DNA of 64,000 nt from Defluviitaleaceae bacterium. Its GTDB lineage: Bacteria; Bacillota; Clostridia; Lachnospirales; WQUN01. Position numbers and translations under genes: made by a program. The notes under the pieces are model-generated. The model was not told the DNA's origin. It was given only the letters and a program-made list of their open reading frames with translations, and did not search any database. The DNA is taken from positions 1 to 64,000 of the forward strand of contig WRBD01000005.1 of assembly GCA_009779835.1 (NCBI GenBank), written 5' to 3'. Positions 35,611 through 44,634 of this stretch are shown piece after piece; the stretch's first letter is position 1; each line of letters starts with the position of its first letter.

Positions 35611-37932
35611 TCAAAAATCCAACTCGTCAATTAAATTAAAATTACGAATATTATGTGATGTTATTTTTCTGTCCGAAACAGCGTACAACACATCACCAAT
35701 GGTAATTAACCGCTTGATGTATAACTCACTGCGGTTCGCATAAGGGGCAAGATGAGTTATTTCGGCGATAAGCTCAAAACCGGTATTAACGTTTACACGA
35801 TATATTTGCGCACCCGCCAAAGTAAATTCGCCGCGGGACGGCACCCGCCCGTCAACTGCCGGAGTATCCGATTCATATATGACAATCGGGAAAGCAAACA
35901 TATCGTTGCTTCTTGAAAACATCAAAGCCCTGTGGTTTCTAAGCAGTGGTGAATCTGTTCCGCGTGTTCCTATACTTTCGACAAACAATTCTATCGGGTT
36001 GTTCATATCGGAAATGTCGAACAGTGAAATTTTCATACCTACATCATAAGCGATTCCGCGGGATTCGACCGTGTCTTTTCCGAACCCGATAAGATGGTTA
36101 TCACCAAATGGATGCAAATAATCGCTGTAACCGGGGATTTTTAACTCGCCAAGTATGACAGGATTTCTTGGGTCGGATAAATCCATTGCGAAAAGCGGGT
36201 CAACAATATCGAATGTCACCATAAACGCGCGTTCGCCCATAAAGCGCGCGGAATAAATACGCTCGTTCGGGGCGATTCCTTCAATTCGCCCGACTGTTTC
36301 CATTGTATTGTCAAGTACAAACAACGCATTGGTTTCCCTTACTCCGCGTCCGCCGCCTGCAACAGTGGTGACAATACGGAAGTATGTCTGATATTCGTCC
36401 ATTGAGAATTGATTCAAAACTCTACCCGGAACGGTTCCCGTTTTAACAAAAATGAGTTGTCCGTCATCTGCCGCAAACCTGTGTATTGTGGTTTCGTTGT
36501 GACCGGCAGAGGCTATATACATGGAGCTTCCCGACATATATATTTCACTGCCGACACCCACAAAGGTATCAACAAACGCTTCTTCATCGGGTCTGTCGAT
36601 GTTAAAACCGGCTAACGTCGTGATACCGCCCCCTCTTATATAGGGAAGACAGCGTATATCGCCAAAACCCATCTCAATCGGTTCGGCTGATACTGCCGAA
36701 TCGTAAAAACGCGGCATTGGGATATGTCCCCACCAAAAGTCTTGATTTGCCACAAGGTATACACTTGTACCAATTTTTCTTGAACTTACATAGCTTCCTC
36801 TTATTTCCACAGTGCGTTCAAGCTTAGGTGCAGACCTGTCCGTTGCGCTTATGACTATCGCGGAAGTATATGTGCCGTCTCTCTTATTGCTTGTTCCGAT
36901 TGCGATAATTCTTCCATTGTCAATAAAAATATCGTTGAATTGTATATTATTTGTGCGTTGCAACGGAGGCACAGTGAACGTGGACATACTTTCCATAGTG
37001 CCGTCTTTGTTTGCCTTGACTATTTCAATTACACGCCCGCGAACATAATAAATATACTCGCCGTCCGTTTTTATGATATCCGCTTCATCAACGCCTTGAA
37101 CCTGAATATTAGTTTCGGAGAACTCTCTTGTACTTTGTGGTGATTCCGCCGCGTCGCTCATTGCGGGGCTTTCGGAAACACCCCGTTCCGACTCGGGTTG
37201 TATTCCTCCCGCAGCTCTGCGGGGAGACATTGAGGGCTCACCCGATGTTGCCGGGGGCATAGGTGCAGACGGCATTGGCATTGCGTCAAATTGCCACCCG
37301 CCGGAATCTTCAACGTCTATGTCATCAAATTCGTAATACCACATATCGTCATAAATCCCTGTCAGTTCAACGAACCTTTCTTCAGTACCTACAACGGTTA
37401 TTCCGGTGAATTTTTCGATTAAGCTGTCAACCGAGTTCATTGTTGGTTTTTCGTTCGCGATTACAATTAAACCACGTTCAAAGAAGTAATGTTTTCCCAA
37501 CACGGATGCCAAACCGCTTGCGGGAACATACAGGCGGCCCTCGTAAATTTCAACTCTTGCCGCCAATTGAATGTTTTCTCCGTTTACCCTAACAATGTTT
37601 GAATTGGCGGTAAAAACAAAAAATTTACCGTTTGCGTCTGTAACGGTTGCGGCACTTACGACGCCGTCCCATGTAATGCCGCCGCCGATTGCTTCGGAAA
37701 GAAAGCGCAACGGAATGAATACCTCGCCGCCATTCATATAAGGCGCGACCCTTTGATTGTTTTCGTCAATCCGCTTCTCAATTCCGTCTACATAGTAAAT
37801 GGGAGATTCAACGTAGAAAATAATTTCTCCCGCGCCTGTCCGCTGTTGGGCAATAGCCGTCAACACATTCGATGCCATAAACATGGTTAAAAGTATGGTG
37901 ATAACAGAAAGAAAGGTAAATCTCTTTTTCAT
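35611..37932 (-). CDS. Secreted beta-propeller protein with N-terminal stalk domain
   Basis: 773 residues. Signal peptide (FTFLSVITILLTMFMASNVL), a stalk domain of the copper-amine-oxidase-N type (GGEVFIPLRFLSEAIGGGITW, given as residues ~68-88; RLYVPASGLASVLG), a Pro/Ser/Met-rich linker, and a ~500-residue C-terminal domain matching the secreted beta-propeller family common in Clostridia and Bacillus (NIQVQGVDEADIIKTDGEYI at its start). Known of the family: extracellular, function unclear. Overlaps the MBL gene start. Confidence 0.85.
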   Translation of the reverse strand: MKKRFTFLSVITILLTMFMASNVLTAIAQQRTGAGEIIFYVESPIYYVDGIEKRIDENNQRVAPYMNGGEVFIPLRFLSEAIGGGITWDGVVSAATVTDANGKFFVFTANSNIVRVNGENIQLAARVEIYEGRLYVPASGLASVLGKHYFFERGLIVIANEKPTMNSVDSLIEKFTGITVVGTEERFVELTGIYDDMWYYEFDDIDVEDSGGWQFDAMPMPSAPMPPATSGEPSMSPRRAAGGIQPESERGVSESPAMSDAAESPQSTREFSETNIQVQGVDEADIIKTDGEYIYYVRGRVIEIVKANKDGTMESMSTFTVPPLQRTNNIQFNDIFIDNGRIIAIGTSNKRDGTYTSAIVISATDRSAPKLERTVEIRGSYVSSRKIGTSVYLVANQDFWWGHIPMPRFYDSAVSAEPIEMGFGDIRCLPYIRGGGITTLAGFNIDRPDEEAFVDTFVGVGSEIYMSGSSMYIASAGHNETTIHRFAADDGQLIFVKTGTVPGRVLNQFSMDEYQTYFRIVTTVAGGGRGVRETNALFVLDNTMETVGRIEGIAPNERIYSARFMGERAFMVTFDIVDPLFAMDLSDPRNPVILGELKIPGYSDYLHPFGDNHLIGFGKDTVESRGIAYDVGMKISLFDISDMNNPIELFVESIGTRGTDSPLLRNHRALMFSRSNDMFAFPIVIYESDTPAVDGRVPSRGEFTLAGAQIYRVNVNTGFELIAEITHLAPYANRSELYIKRLITIGDVLYAVSDRKITSHNIRNFNLIDELDF

Positions 37933-37960
37933 TTAAGACACCCCATTCTATTTTTACAGG

Positions 37961-39223
37961 CTATTCATCTCTCTTAATTCTTTTGATATCCGCACCGAGA
38001 GAGCGGAATTTTTCTTCAAAGTTTTCATAACCGCGGTCTAAATGTGAAACGCCGCCGATAACCGTTTCGCCTTTTGCGCAAAGCCCCGCGATTACAAGTG
38101 CCGCGCCTGCGCGAAGGTCTAACGCCGTAACTTCTGCGCCCGTGAAAACACACGCGCCCTTCGTCACCGCCATACGCCCGTCAACTTTTATTTGCGCGCC
38201 AAGCCGTTTAATTTCCTGAATGTAACGGAATCGTTGTTCAAAAACATTCTCCGTTATTGTGCTTGTGCCTTGTGCGCGGCAAAGAAGCGTCGCCATTTGC
38301 GGCTGTAAATCCGTTGGGAAACCGGGATAAAACGCCGTTTTTATATCGCATGAACGCAAATGATTATTACCGCAAACGTGAATCCAATCGCCGCCTTCGG
38401 TGATTGTGCAACCCATTTCTTTTAATTTCGCGGTGACAGAGTCCATGTGTTTAGGGATAATATTTTCTACAACAACATCGCCGTTCGTGATTGCGGCGGC
38501 AATCATGTATGTACCCGCTTCAATCGGGTCGGGAAGAACGGTGTATTCGCCGCCGCGCAGTGAAGGAACGCCCGTTATACGAATGGCGGAAGTTCCCGCG
38601 CCGTTTATTTTCGCGCCGATTTTATTCAAAAAGCTTGCGGCATCAACAACATGCGGCTCTTTTGCGGCATTCTCAATCAAAGTAACGCCATCCGCAAAAA
38701 CAGCCGCCATCATAATATTAATTGTCGCACCGACACTGGGGCAATCCAAATAAATATTCGCGCCCGTCAGTTTTTCTGCGGAAAGCTTAACAACCCCGTG
38801 TTCCTGAATGCAAGTTGCTCCAAGCGCGGCAAAACCTTTTAAATGATAATCTATCGGACGCAATCCGAGGTCGCAACCGCCGGGTAATGGCACTTCCGCA
38901 TGCTTATAACGCCCAAGAAGCGCGCCCATAAAATAATACGAAGCACGCATTTTTTTTGTTAATCTTTCGTCTAAAACTTGCCCGTTTATTTCGCGGGCAT
39001 CAACAATAAGCGTATGATTGTCACGGAATTCGCATTTCACTCCCATAGACCGCATTGCCGCTATCATGCCCAAAACATCTTCAATTTGCGGAAGATTATC
39101 AATTACACAAACCCCGTCAGACGCAAGTGCTGCGGGAAGAATAGCAACGGCCGCATTTTTCGCGCCGCTTATATTAACCTTGCCTTTTAACGTTTTTTGA
39201 CCATTAATGACGATGTAATCCAT
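37961..39223 (-). CDS. murA: UDP-N-acetylglucosamine 1-carboxyvinyltransferase, paralogue 1
   Basis: 420 residues from the ATG at 39223; the frame extends upstream but MDYIVINGQKTLKG is the family start. First committed step of peptidoglycan synthesis, adding enolpyruvate to UDP-GlcNAc. Visible: KGKVNISGAKNAAVAILPAA, the fosfomycin-sensitive active-site cysteine in PLPGGCDLGLRPIDYHLKGF, DCPSVGATINIMMAA, PGFPTDLQPQ, DLRAGAALVIAGLCA, HLDRGYENFEEK. A near-identical layout gene lies just upstream. Confidence 0.96.
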   Translation of the reverse strand: MDYIVINGQKTLKGKVNISGAKNAAVAILPAALASDGVCVIDNLPQIEDVLGMIAAMRSMGVKCEFRDNHTLIVDAREINGQVLDERLTKKMRASYYFMGALLGRYKHAEVPLPGGCDLGLRPIDYHLKGFAALGATCIQEHGVVKLSAEKLTGANIYLDCPSVGATINIMMAAVFADGVTLIENAAKEPHVVDAASFLNKIGAKINGAGTSAIRITGVPSLRGGEYTVLPDPIEAGTYMIAAAITNGDVVVENIIPKHMDSVTAKLKEMGCTITEGGDWIHVCGNNHLRSCDIKTAFYPGFPTDLQPQMATLLCRAQGTSTITENVFEQRFRYIQEIKRLGAQIKVDGRMAVTKGACVFTGAEVTALDLRAGAALVIAGLCAKGETVIGGVSHLDRGYENFEEKFRSLGADIKRIKRDE

Positions 39224-39301
39224 TGCGCGTACACGTCCCCCACGAAAATATATAATTGAGGGTAAGTATACCACTTTCATTTTCAATATAAAAGTCTTTT
39301 T

Positions 39302-39358
39302 TTACAATTCTATTACAAATTTGTAAAAAATATTGACAAACATAAGAACGTATGTTTG
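39302..39358. promoter_or_regulatory. murA1 promoter region with TTGTAA sites and LexA-like box
   Basis: On the minus strand TTGTCA (about 39337) and TAATAG are about 18 bases apart. The 14-bp perfect palindrome TTACAAATTTGTAA (39313-39326) overlaps the -10, and a further TTGTAA half-site (39302-39307) is 11 bp away, the same motif and spacing as at 9297-9344. AGAACGTATGTTTG (39345-39358) matches the Firmicute LexA consensus at most positions. Confidence 0.5.
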
Positions 39359-40633
39359 CTAAGGTTCGCTTTCGGCTCGCTTAATTGATGCTCCAAGCTT
39401 GTTTAATCTTAAATCGAAGCGGTCATAACCCCTGTCTATGTGATGGATGCCGGAAATTTCTGTTGCCCCGTCCGCACAAAGAGCCGCAAGAACCAAAGCC
39501 GCGCCCGCGCGAAGGTCGGAAGCGGCAACCTGTGCTCCCGTCAAGCGCGAAACTCCTTCAATAATTGCGCTTCGGCTTTCAATTTTTATATCCGCGCCCA
39601 TGCGTTTTAATTCGCCCACTTGCATAAAACGATTTTCAAAAACTGTTTCAGTAATTACACTTGTGCCGGAAGCGGTTGACATCAGGCTCATAAATTGGGC
39701 TTGCATATCTGTCGGGAAGCCGGGGTAGGGGAGGGTTTTCATGTCGGCGGCTATTATTTCGCGCGTGGGTTCGCAAAAAACACGCACGCTGTCGTCGTTT
39801 TCTTCCACGTTAATATTTACTTCTTTTAGTTTGGCGGTTACGGGCTTTACGTGGTCGGGAGTGACATTTGTTATTGTTACGTCGCCGCGCGAAATTGCGG
39901 CGGCAACCATAAATGTACCCGCTTCAATTCTGTCGGGAATTATGCTGTAACGCGGGTTTTGCGCCATCAAACGCGGTACGCCGTCTATTTTTATTGTATC
40001 CGTACCCGCGCCGCGAACCTTTCCGCCGATTGTGTTAAGAAAATTCGCGAGGTCTACTATTTCCGGTTCGTTTGCGCAGTTCTCCAAAATCGTTTGCCCC
40101 TCGGCAAGAGTCGCCGCCATCATAATATTTTCGGTCGCACCAACGCTTGGGAAGTCGAGATAAATTTTCGCGCCCTTCAGACGCTTTGCAGACACAGTGA
40201 CGAATCCGTGCGAATGGTCAATAATCGCGCCAAGTGCAGAAAATCCTTTCAAATGCAAATCCACCGGCCGCGAACCGATTGCGCATCCGCCCGGAAGCGG
40301 AACCTTCGCCCTCCCAAATCGCGCAAGCAACGGCCCCATCACAAGAAACGAAGCACGAAGCTTCCCCACCAGCTCATACGAAGCATCCAACGAATTAACG
40401 CCACTCGCATCTAAAAAGCGAAGATCTTTTTCCTTTCCGGAGCTAACACCAAGCGACTCAAGCAACGCCAACATCGCGTCAACATCGCTTAAATCCGGTA
40501 CGTTCTGTAAAACACAAGGCTGTTCCGTCAAAACAGAAGCCGCAAGTACCGGAAGTACCGCATTCTTAGACCCGCTTACTTCAACTGTTCCGTTAAGCGC
40601 ACCGCACGGCTCAATAATAAATTTCTCCGCCAT
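39359..40633 (-). CDS. murA: UDP-N-acetylglucosamine 1-carboxyvinyltransferase, paralogue 2
   Basis: 424 residues from the ATG at 40633 (MAEKFIIEP). Same enzyme family as the downstream gene: NGTVEVSGSKNAVLPVLAAS, active-site cysteine in PLPGGCAIGSRPVDLHLKGF, DFPSVGATENIMMAA, PGFPTDMQAQ, DLRAGAALVLAALCA, HIDRGYDRFDLR. Gram-positives commonly have two MurA enzymes (MurA and MurZ), but usually at separate loci. Both copies keep the catalytic cysteine and so look active. 135 bases separate the two coding regions. Confidence 0.95.
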   Translation of the reverse strand: MAEKFIIEPCGALNGTVEVSGSKNAVLPVLAASVLTEQPCVLQNVPDLSDVDAMLALLESLGVSSGKEKDLRFLDASGVNSLDASYELVGKLRASFLVMGPLLARFGRAKVPLPGGCAIGSRPVDLHLKGFSALGAIIDHSHGFVTVSAKRLKGAKIYLDFPSVGATENIMMAATLAEGQTILENCANEPEIVDLANFLNTIGGKVRGAGTDTIKIDGVPRLMAQNPRYSIIPDRIEAGTFMVAAAISRGDVTITNVTPDHVKPVTAKLKEVNINVEENDDSVRVFCEPTREIIAADMKTLPYPGFPTDMQAQFMSLMSTASGTSVITETVFENRFMQVGELKRMGADIKIESRSAIIEGVSRLTGAQVAASDLRAGAALVLAALCADGATEISGIHHIDRGYDRFDLRLNKLGASIKRAESEP

Positions 40634-40749
40634 AACTCTCACCCAAAAATAATTTTTATATTATAGTATTTCCAATTTTACCGGATTTAACGCACATGCA
40701 ATCTTAACACCGCATATAACGCCATGTTAACCAAAACGAAGTACGACTA

Positions 40750-40784
40750 TTGACCAATAAAGAGTAGTGTGCTATACTACTCTT
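40750..40784 (+). promoter_or_regulatory. Promoter with overlapping PadR-type operator
   Basis: TTGACC (40750-40755) and TATACT (40773-40778), 17 bases apart. A perfect inverted repeat AAGAGTAGT-7-ACTACTCTT (40760-40784) covers the spacer and -10; another AGTAGTAG follows. The operon encodes a PadR regulator, so autoregulation is likely. Confidence 0.7.
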
Positions 40785-40810
40785 CAATGAACAGTAGTAG
40801 GGTGGTTTTT

Positions 40811-41662
40811 ATGACAAGGAAAGATTTTTTGCGTAAACTACGCTTTGCATTGTGGGGCGGGTTTACCTGTAATGAACGCCGGGATGTAATTTCAGATTAT
40901 GAGGGTTTTTTTGTGCAAGGACAATCCGAAGGTATTAGTGAATCCTCTATAGCTGAAGGATTAGGCGACCCGACAGCAATTGCTTTTAATTTGGCGAATG
41001 AATCGGGAAAGTGGATGCCAATCGGAGCGTTAATTCTTAAATACTTAACACAAATTTATTTTGCCTTTGGCGGAATTATCTTTTTTGGCACAGCGTTAGT
41101 CTATTACAATATGAATGCTGATGTAACCCTCGTTATTGCGGGAATATTATGTGTGTGCTTAATGAGCGTATCATTATTTTTTGCACTTAAAATGAAAATG
41201 ACTGTACCTAACTTTCGGAAAGGGTTTAAGGGATTACTATTTACCAATTTAACGATATTAATTCTTGCCGCCTTCTGCATAATATTTTTCAACAGCAGAG
41301 CCAGTATGGATTTCGCCTTTTGGGTGTTTGAAAACTTCCAATCTCAACGGCTTAGGCTTACTACTGGTTTACTTGAAATTCGCATGATTTGTTTCCTCAT
41401 AGCCGCTTTTATAGGCATATGGGGTATTGTGGGAACATGGAAAGGAAAAACAGAAAGATTTATTTCGGCTGTACACGCCGTTGGCTTTTGTGTGTATTTA
41501 GAAACGGTATACAAATTATGGCAGTCGTTGAATGATATCGAATTATATTGGCGCCCGGCGGCAAGAGCCAGCTTGGTTTATGTAATTTCTATAATAATAA
41601 CAATAATATCGGTATTTGTATTAAAGGCATACGGAAAAGGAGCGGTGGCAAATGGCAAATAA
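40811..41662 (+). CDS. HAAS/DUF1700-type membrane protein
   Basis: 283 residues from the ATG at 40811, behind AGGGTGG. N-terminal helical HAAS signalling domain (RKDFLRKLRFALWGGFTCNE, ISESSIAEGLGDPTAIAFNL) of the kind found with PadR regulators, then about six membrane helices (IYFAFGGIIFFGTALVYY, DVTLVIAGILCVCLMSVSLF and others). The end overlaps padR by 11 bases. In related operons PadR represses the membrane protein gene; the stimulus is unknown. Here the regulator is second rather than first. Confidence 0.8.
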   Translation: MTRKDFLRKLRFALWGGFTCNERRDVISDYEGFFVQGQSEGISESSIAEGLGDPTAIAFNLANESGKWMPIGALILKYLTQIYFAFGGIIFFGTALVYYNMNADVTLVIAGILCVCLMSVSLFFALKMKMTVPNFRKGFKGLLFTNLTILILAAFCIIFFNSRASMDFAFWVFENFQSQRLRLTTGLLEIRMICFLIAAFIGIWGIVGTWKGKTERFISAVHAVGFCVYLETVYKLWQSLNDIELYWRPAARASLVYVISIIITIISVFVLKAYGKGAVANGK

Positions 41663-42038
41663 CCGCTTTTCATCATCGGATGCACAAATAAAAAAAGGGA
41701 TATTAGAAACGTGTGTATTATTCATGATTAGCGAAAAGCCAACATATGGTTATGATGTTATGAAAACTATTAAACAGTATTTTCCCGAGGTAAACGAAAG
41801 CACTATTTATGCAATTCTACGGCGCTTGTATACGGATAACTGTGCTGATATTACGCTAAGCAATGATAGTGGCGGGCCCCAACGCAAATATTATCATATT
41901 ACCGATAAAGGTATTTTGTCGTTAGAAAACAATGTTGTTTCATGGAAAAGAATAAATGATGTATTAACGCAAATGGGATTGCATGAATATAAGCAGAAGA
42001 ACTTGTTAGACAGGAGGTGTGATTTTGCCAAATTATGA
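41652..42038 (+). CDS. PadR family transcriptional regulator
   Basis: 128 residues. Winged helix-turn-helix: GILETCVLFMISEKPTYGYD, VNESTIYAILRRLYTDN, GPQRKYYHITDKGI. Short C-terminal dimer helix. Probably binds the AAGAGTAGT inverted repeat upstream of the operon. Overlaps both the HAAS gene and the next small gene. Confidence 0.9.
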   Translation: MANNRFSSSDAQIKKGILETCVLFMISEKPTYGYDVMKTIKQYFPEVNESTIYAILRRLYTDNCADITLSNDSGGPQRKYYHITDKGILSLENNVVSWKRINDVLTQMGLHEYKQKNLLDRRCDFAKL

Positions 42039-42237
42039 TTTACGCTGTATGAAATGCAACCGCGAACATAATATTCGCGTAACAATGGCAGAAAAATCAG
42101 AGAAGCGAGTGCCTTGCCCGGACTGTGGCTCGTTTGAATTGGAAACAATTTTTAAAACGCCGCCCGCTTACGTAAAAAGCGTAGGTACCGTGAAATGTCC
42201 TAAGCGCGGCAGTTGCGGCTCAAGTTGCCCGCATTAA
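42025..42237 (+). CDS. FmdB-type zinc ribbon protein
   Basis: 70 residues. TTG start at 42025 chosen because AGGAGG ends 7 bases upstream and it gives the family N-terminus MPNYDLRCMKC; the GTG at 42019 lies within the ribosome site. Zinc ribbon CMKC...CPDCGS, and a C-terminal cysteine tail KCPKRGSCGSSCPH. Family proteins are small putative regulators of unknown role. Confidence 0.85.
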   Translation: MPNYDLRCMKCNREHNIRVTMAEKSEKRVPCPDCGSFELETIFKTPPAYVKSVGTVKCPKRGSCGSSCPH

Positions 42238-42252
42238 GAATTCGGAGGAAAT

Positions 42253-42522
42253 ATGTATATCGAATCTGCAAAATTAATTTTTTTTATTCCGCACGCTAAT
42301 TCATTGAAAGAAAAGCGGCAAATTCGCCGAAGCATTGTTGATAAAACACAAAGGCGTTTTAATGTTTCTGTTGCGGAAGTGGATACGCAAGACATTCACA
42401 AAACACTGACAATAGGCATTGCCGTTGTATCGGGAGATGCCGCCCACGCACAAAATTCGCTTAACGAAATTATCCGCTTCATGGAAGAAAACACAGACGC
42501 GGAATTAACAACAGTAGAATAG
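42253..42522 (+). CDS. DUF503 (YlxP-like) protein
   Basis: 89 residues. AGGAGG-like site just upstream. Matches the DUF503 pattern: SLKEKRQIRRSIVDKTQRRFNVSVAEVD, given as residues ~17-44, then HKTLTIGIAVVSGDA. In Bacillus ylxP lies between infB and rbfA; here it stands with unrelated genes. Role unknown, ribosome-linked by family context. Confidence 0.87.
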   Translation: MYIESAKLIFFIPHANSLKEKRQIRRSIVDKTQRRFNVSVAEVDTQDIHKTLTIGIAVVSGDAAHAQNSLNEIIRFMEENTDAELTTVE

Positions 42523-42535
42523 GGGAAATAGTTCA

Positions 42536-43120
42536 ATGGAATTCATAAAAGTTAACGAATTATCCTTCGACCCGCGTCCGCAAATGGGAAAAATTTTTGC
42601 GGAAGGTTTTTACGAATTTGGCGGGTTGAAATATTTCAGCAAGGACAAAGAAAAATTAGCACGCGCAACGGAGCATATTTTTTTGCTGGAAAAATTTTAT
42701 GCGGCGGTTGATGGCGAAGAAATAATGGCGTTCATCGGTTGCACCGATAAAAAACCGCCCCCGTTAAAGTTAGACAAAAAAATATTAATTCGCGAGTTGG
42801 GATTTTTTCGCGGACGTTTAGCGCATTGGGGGTTGAATAAATTTTCCGTAAATCACAAATACCCCTTCGAAATGTCATCGCAGACGGGCTCAATCGAAAT
42901 TGTCGCAACTGCGCCAAAACACAGAGGCAAGGGAGCGGCGTTCGGGCTTCTTTCGTATGTAATGAAAACAGAACCGTTTTCCGATTATATGCTTGAAGTG
43001 GTTGACACCAACACGCCCGCGATTCGTCTGTATGAAAAATTAGGCTTTAAAGAATTTATGCGCAAACCATCGCCCACAAAGAAAACCGGTTTTAATTTTT
43101 TCGTATACATGAAAACATAA
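42536..43120 (+). CDS. GNAT family N-acetyltransferase
   Basis: 194 residues. Acetyl-CoA motif in IEIVATAPKHRGKGAAFGLL, followed by LEVVDTNTPAIRLYEKLGFKE. The N-terminal half is less conserved (KILIRELGFFRGRLAHWG). Substrate unknown. Start 13 bases after the DUF503 stop. Confidence 0.87.
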   Translation: MEFIKVNELSFDPRPQMGKIFAEGFYEFGGLKYFSKDKEKLARATEHIFLLEKFYAAVDGEEIMAFIGCTDKKPPPLKLDKKILIRELGFFRGRLAHWGLNKFSVNHKYPFEMSSQTGSIEIVATAPKHRGKGAAFGLLSYVMKTEPFSDYMLEVVDTNTPAIRLYEKLGFKEFMRKPSPTKKTGFNFFVYMKT

Positions 43121-43150
43121 GAACCTGTGTTCACTCAAAACACAGGTTCT
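43120..43150. terminator. Hairpin between convergent genes
   Basis: AGAACCTGTGTT (43120-43131) pairs with AACACAGGTTCT (43139-43150), perfect 12-bp stem. T tract is weak on both strands; likely a shared bidirectional terminator. Confidence 0.6.
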
Positions 43151-43160
43151 AAAAATTAAG

Positions 43161-43424
43161 TTATTGTTCACTTCCCACAAGCACATTCCCTGTGTTGCAA
43201 TCCACTAAAATTATATCGTCGCCTATTTTTTGTATTTTTTCCCACGGGATACGGTATTCCTGGTCACGACCGAAAACGCCCAGTACGCGACCGGGACCGG
43301 GCACAATTAATGCCGTTATTTTTCCTTCGTTTGTGTCAAGTTCCATATCGCTTACAAATCCGTATCGTGCGCCGTCACTTATGTTTACTATTTCTTTCTG
43401 GCGTAAGTCGTACATTCGCGCCAT
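43161..43424 (-). CDS. YlmC/YmxH-family PRC-barrel protein
   Basis: 87 residues. AAGGAG seven bases before the ATG. PRC-barrel: MYDLRQKEIVNISDGARYGF, DMELDTNEGKITALIV, IPWEKIQKIGDDIILV. Firmicute family conserved in spore formers; the role is poorly defined. 15 bases after uppP. Confidence 0.9.
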   Translation of the reverse strand: MARMYDLRQKEIVNISDGARYGFVSDMELDTNEGKITALIVPGPGRVLGVFGRDQEYRIPWEKIQKIGDDIILVDCNTGNVLVGSEQ

Positions 43425-43439
43425 TTTATATCTCCTTTT

Positions 43440-44234
43440 TTAAAAACGCCAATTGATAATTAAATAATCTAAAAGAATCAGCCCCGCCAATGTCCATACG
43501 TAATATGAAAAATAGCGAAGCTTGCACGCCTTAATCAGCTTTAACAGCAATTTTATTGAAACGTATCCGACAAGCGCGCTGGCAACCGCACCAAAAAGCA
43601 TTGGCGCAATGCCGATGTTTTCAATTGTGACGCGACCTCTTGCAAGGTCAAGAGCCTCAACGAAACCTACACCCGCGATTGCGATGATTGCAAGCATAAA
43701 CGAGAAATTCGCGGCGGCTTCGCGTTTTATGCCGCGCCCCAACGCGCCCGTGATTGTCATTCCCGAACGGGAAATTCCCGGAGGAAGCGCGAGAGCTTGC
43801 ATAAATCCTACAAAAAGAGCATCTTTGTAAGTTATTTCGGATTCCTCTTTAACGCAATTTTTGAATTTATCTGCCATAAGAAGCAATACGCCCGTTACGG
43901 TAAACGCCGCCGCAAGCCATATCCCGCTTGTAAAAATCGGGCCTTCAACTACGCGTCGAAGCGGAAACCCAACAACCACAGCCGGAAGTGTTCCAAGAAT
44001 GAGAAGCCCCGTCATTTTGCTAAACGGATTTTTTATAAGCTTCCAGACATCCGGCCAGTACACCGCCAAAATTGCGGCAAGTGAACCAACGTGAACAAAG
44101 ATATCAAATGTGAGCATATCCTCGTCGAGATGAAAAATCTCCCGCATAACCAAAAGATGCCCCGACGAACTGATTGGAAGAAATTCCGCAATTCCCTGAA
44201 CAATTCCCAATATTATTGCTTCAAAGATTGACAT
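43440..44234 (-). CDS. uppP: Undecaprenyl-diphosphatase
   Basis: 264 residues, about seven membrane helices. Dephosphorylates undecaprenyl pyrophosphate to recycle the lipid carrier for wall synthesis; overexpression gives bacitracin resistance in other species. Catalytic motifs GIVQGIAEFLPISSSGHL near the N-terminus and PGISRSGMTITG in the middle. AGGAGTAACAT before the ATG. Confidence 0.96.
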   Translation of the reverse strand: MSIFEAIILGIVQGIAEFLPISSSGHLLVMREIFHLDEDMLTFDIFVHVGSLAAILAVYWPDVWKLIKNPFSKMTGLLILGTLPAVVVGFPLRRVVEGPIFTSGIWLAAAFTVTGVLLLMADKFKNCVKEESEITYKDALFVGFMQALALPPGISRSGMTITGALGRGIKREAAANFSFMLAIIAIAGVGFVEALDLARGRVTIENIGIAPMLFGAVASALVGYVSIKLLLKLIKACKLRYFSYYVWTLAGLILLDYLIINWRF

Positions 44235-44243
44235 ATGTTACTC

Positions 44244-44630
44244 CTACCTCTTTGTATTTATCCCAAGTATACCACCAAGTCCGCCGCCCGCAATACCCAA
44301 AGCACAAACCATTACGGTGCGCCCGTCAACCGAAAATGTCGGAAGCATTACTATCATTACTATTGCCATGATAAGTACATAAACAAGCCCCGCGACCATT
44401 CCCCAAAGCCAGCCGCGTGTTTCCGAGCCGCGTGCCGCATCAAAACCCGCCACCATTACAGAAAGCACCGTTGTAATCGCCACCACTGTCGGTAAACTTC
44501 GTTCGCTTACAGTCGTGTAAGTAATAAGCATCGCATATCCCAAAAAAACTATGCTTGTAATGGCATACGCCATCAGCACCCCTATTACTAAATGCTTTAA
44601 TTGCATTTTTGAAAAATTTTGTTTTGTCAT
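44244..44630 (-). CDS. TIGR04086 family membrane protein
   Basis: 128 residues, four membrane helices (LVIGVLMAYAITSIVFLGYA, VVAITTVLSVMVAGFDAARG, GMVAGLVYVLIMAIVMIVML and a glycine-rich last one, GIAGGGLGGILG). Fits the Firmicute TIGR04086 family of unknown function. AAGGAG upstream of the ATG. Close upstream of uppP in the same direction. Confidence 0.8.
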   Translation of the reverse strand: MTKQNFSKMQLKHLVIGVLMAYAITSIVFLGYAMLITYTTVSERSLPTVVAITTVLSVMVAGFDAARGSETRGWLWGMVAGLVYVLIMAIVMIVMLPTFSVDGRTVMVCALGIAGGGLGGILGINTKR

Positions 44631-44634
44631 GATG

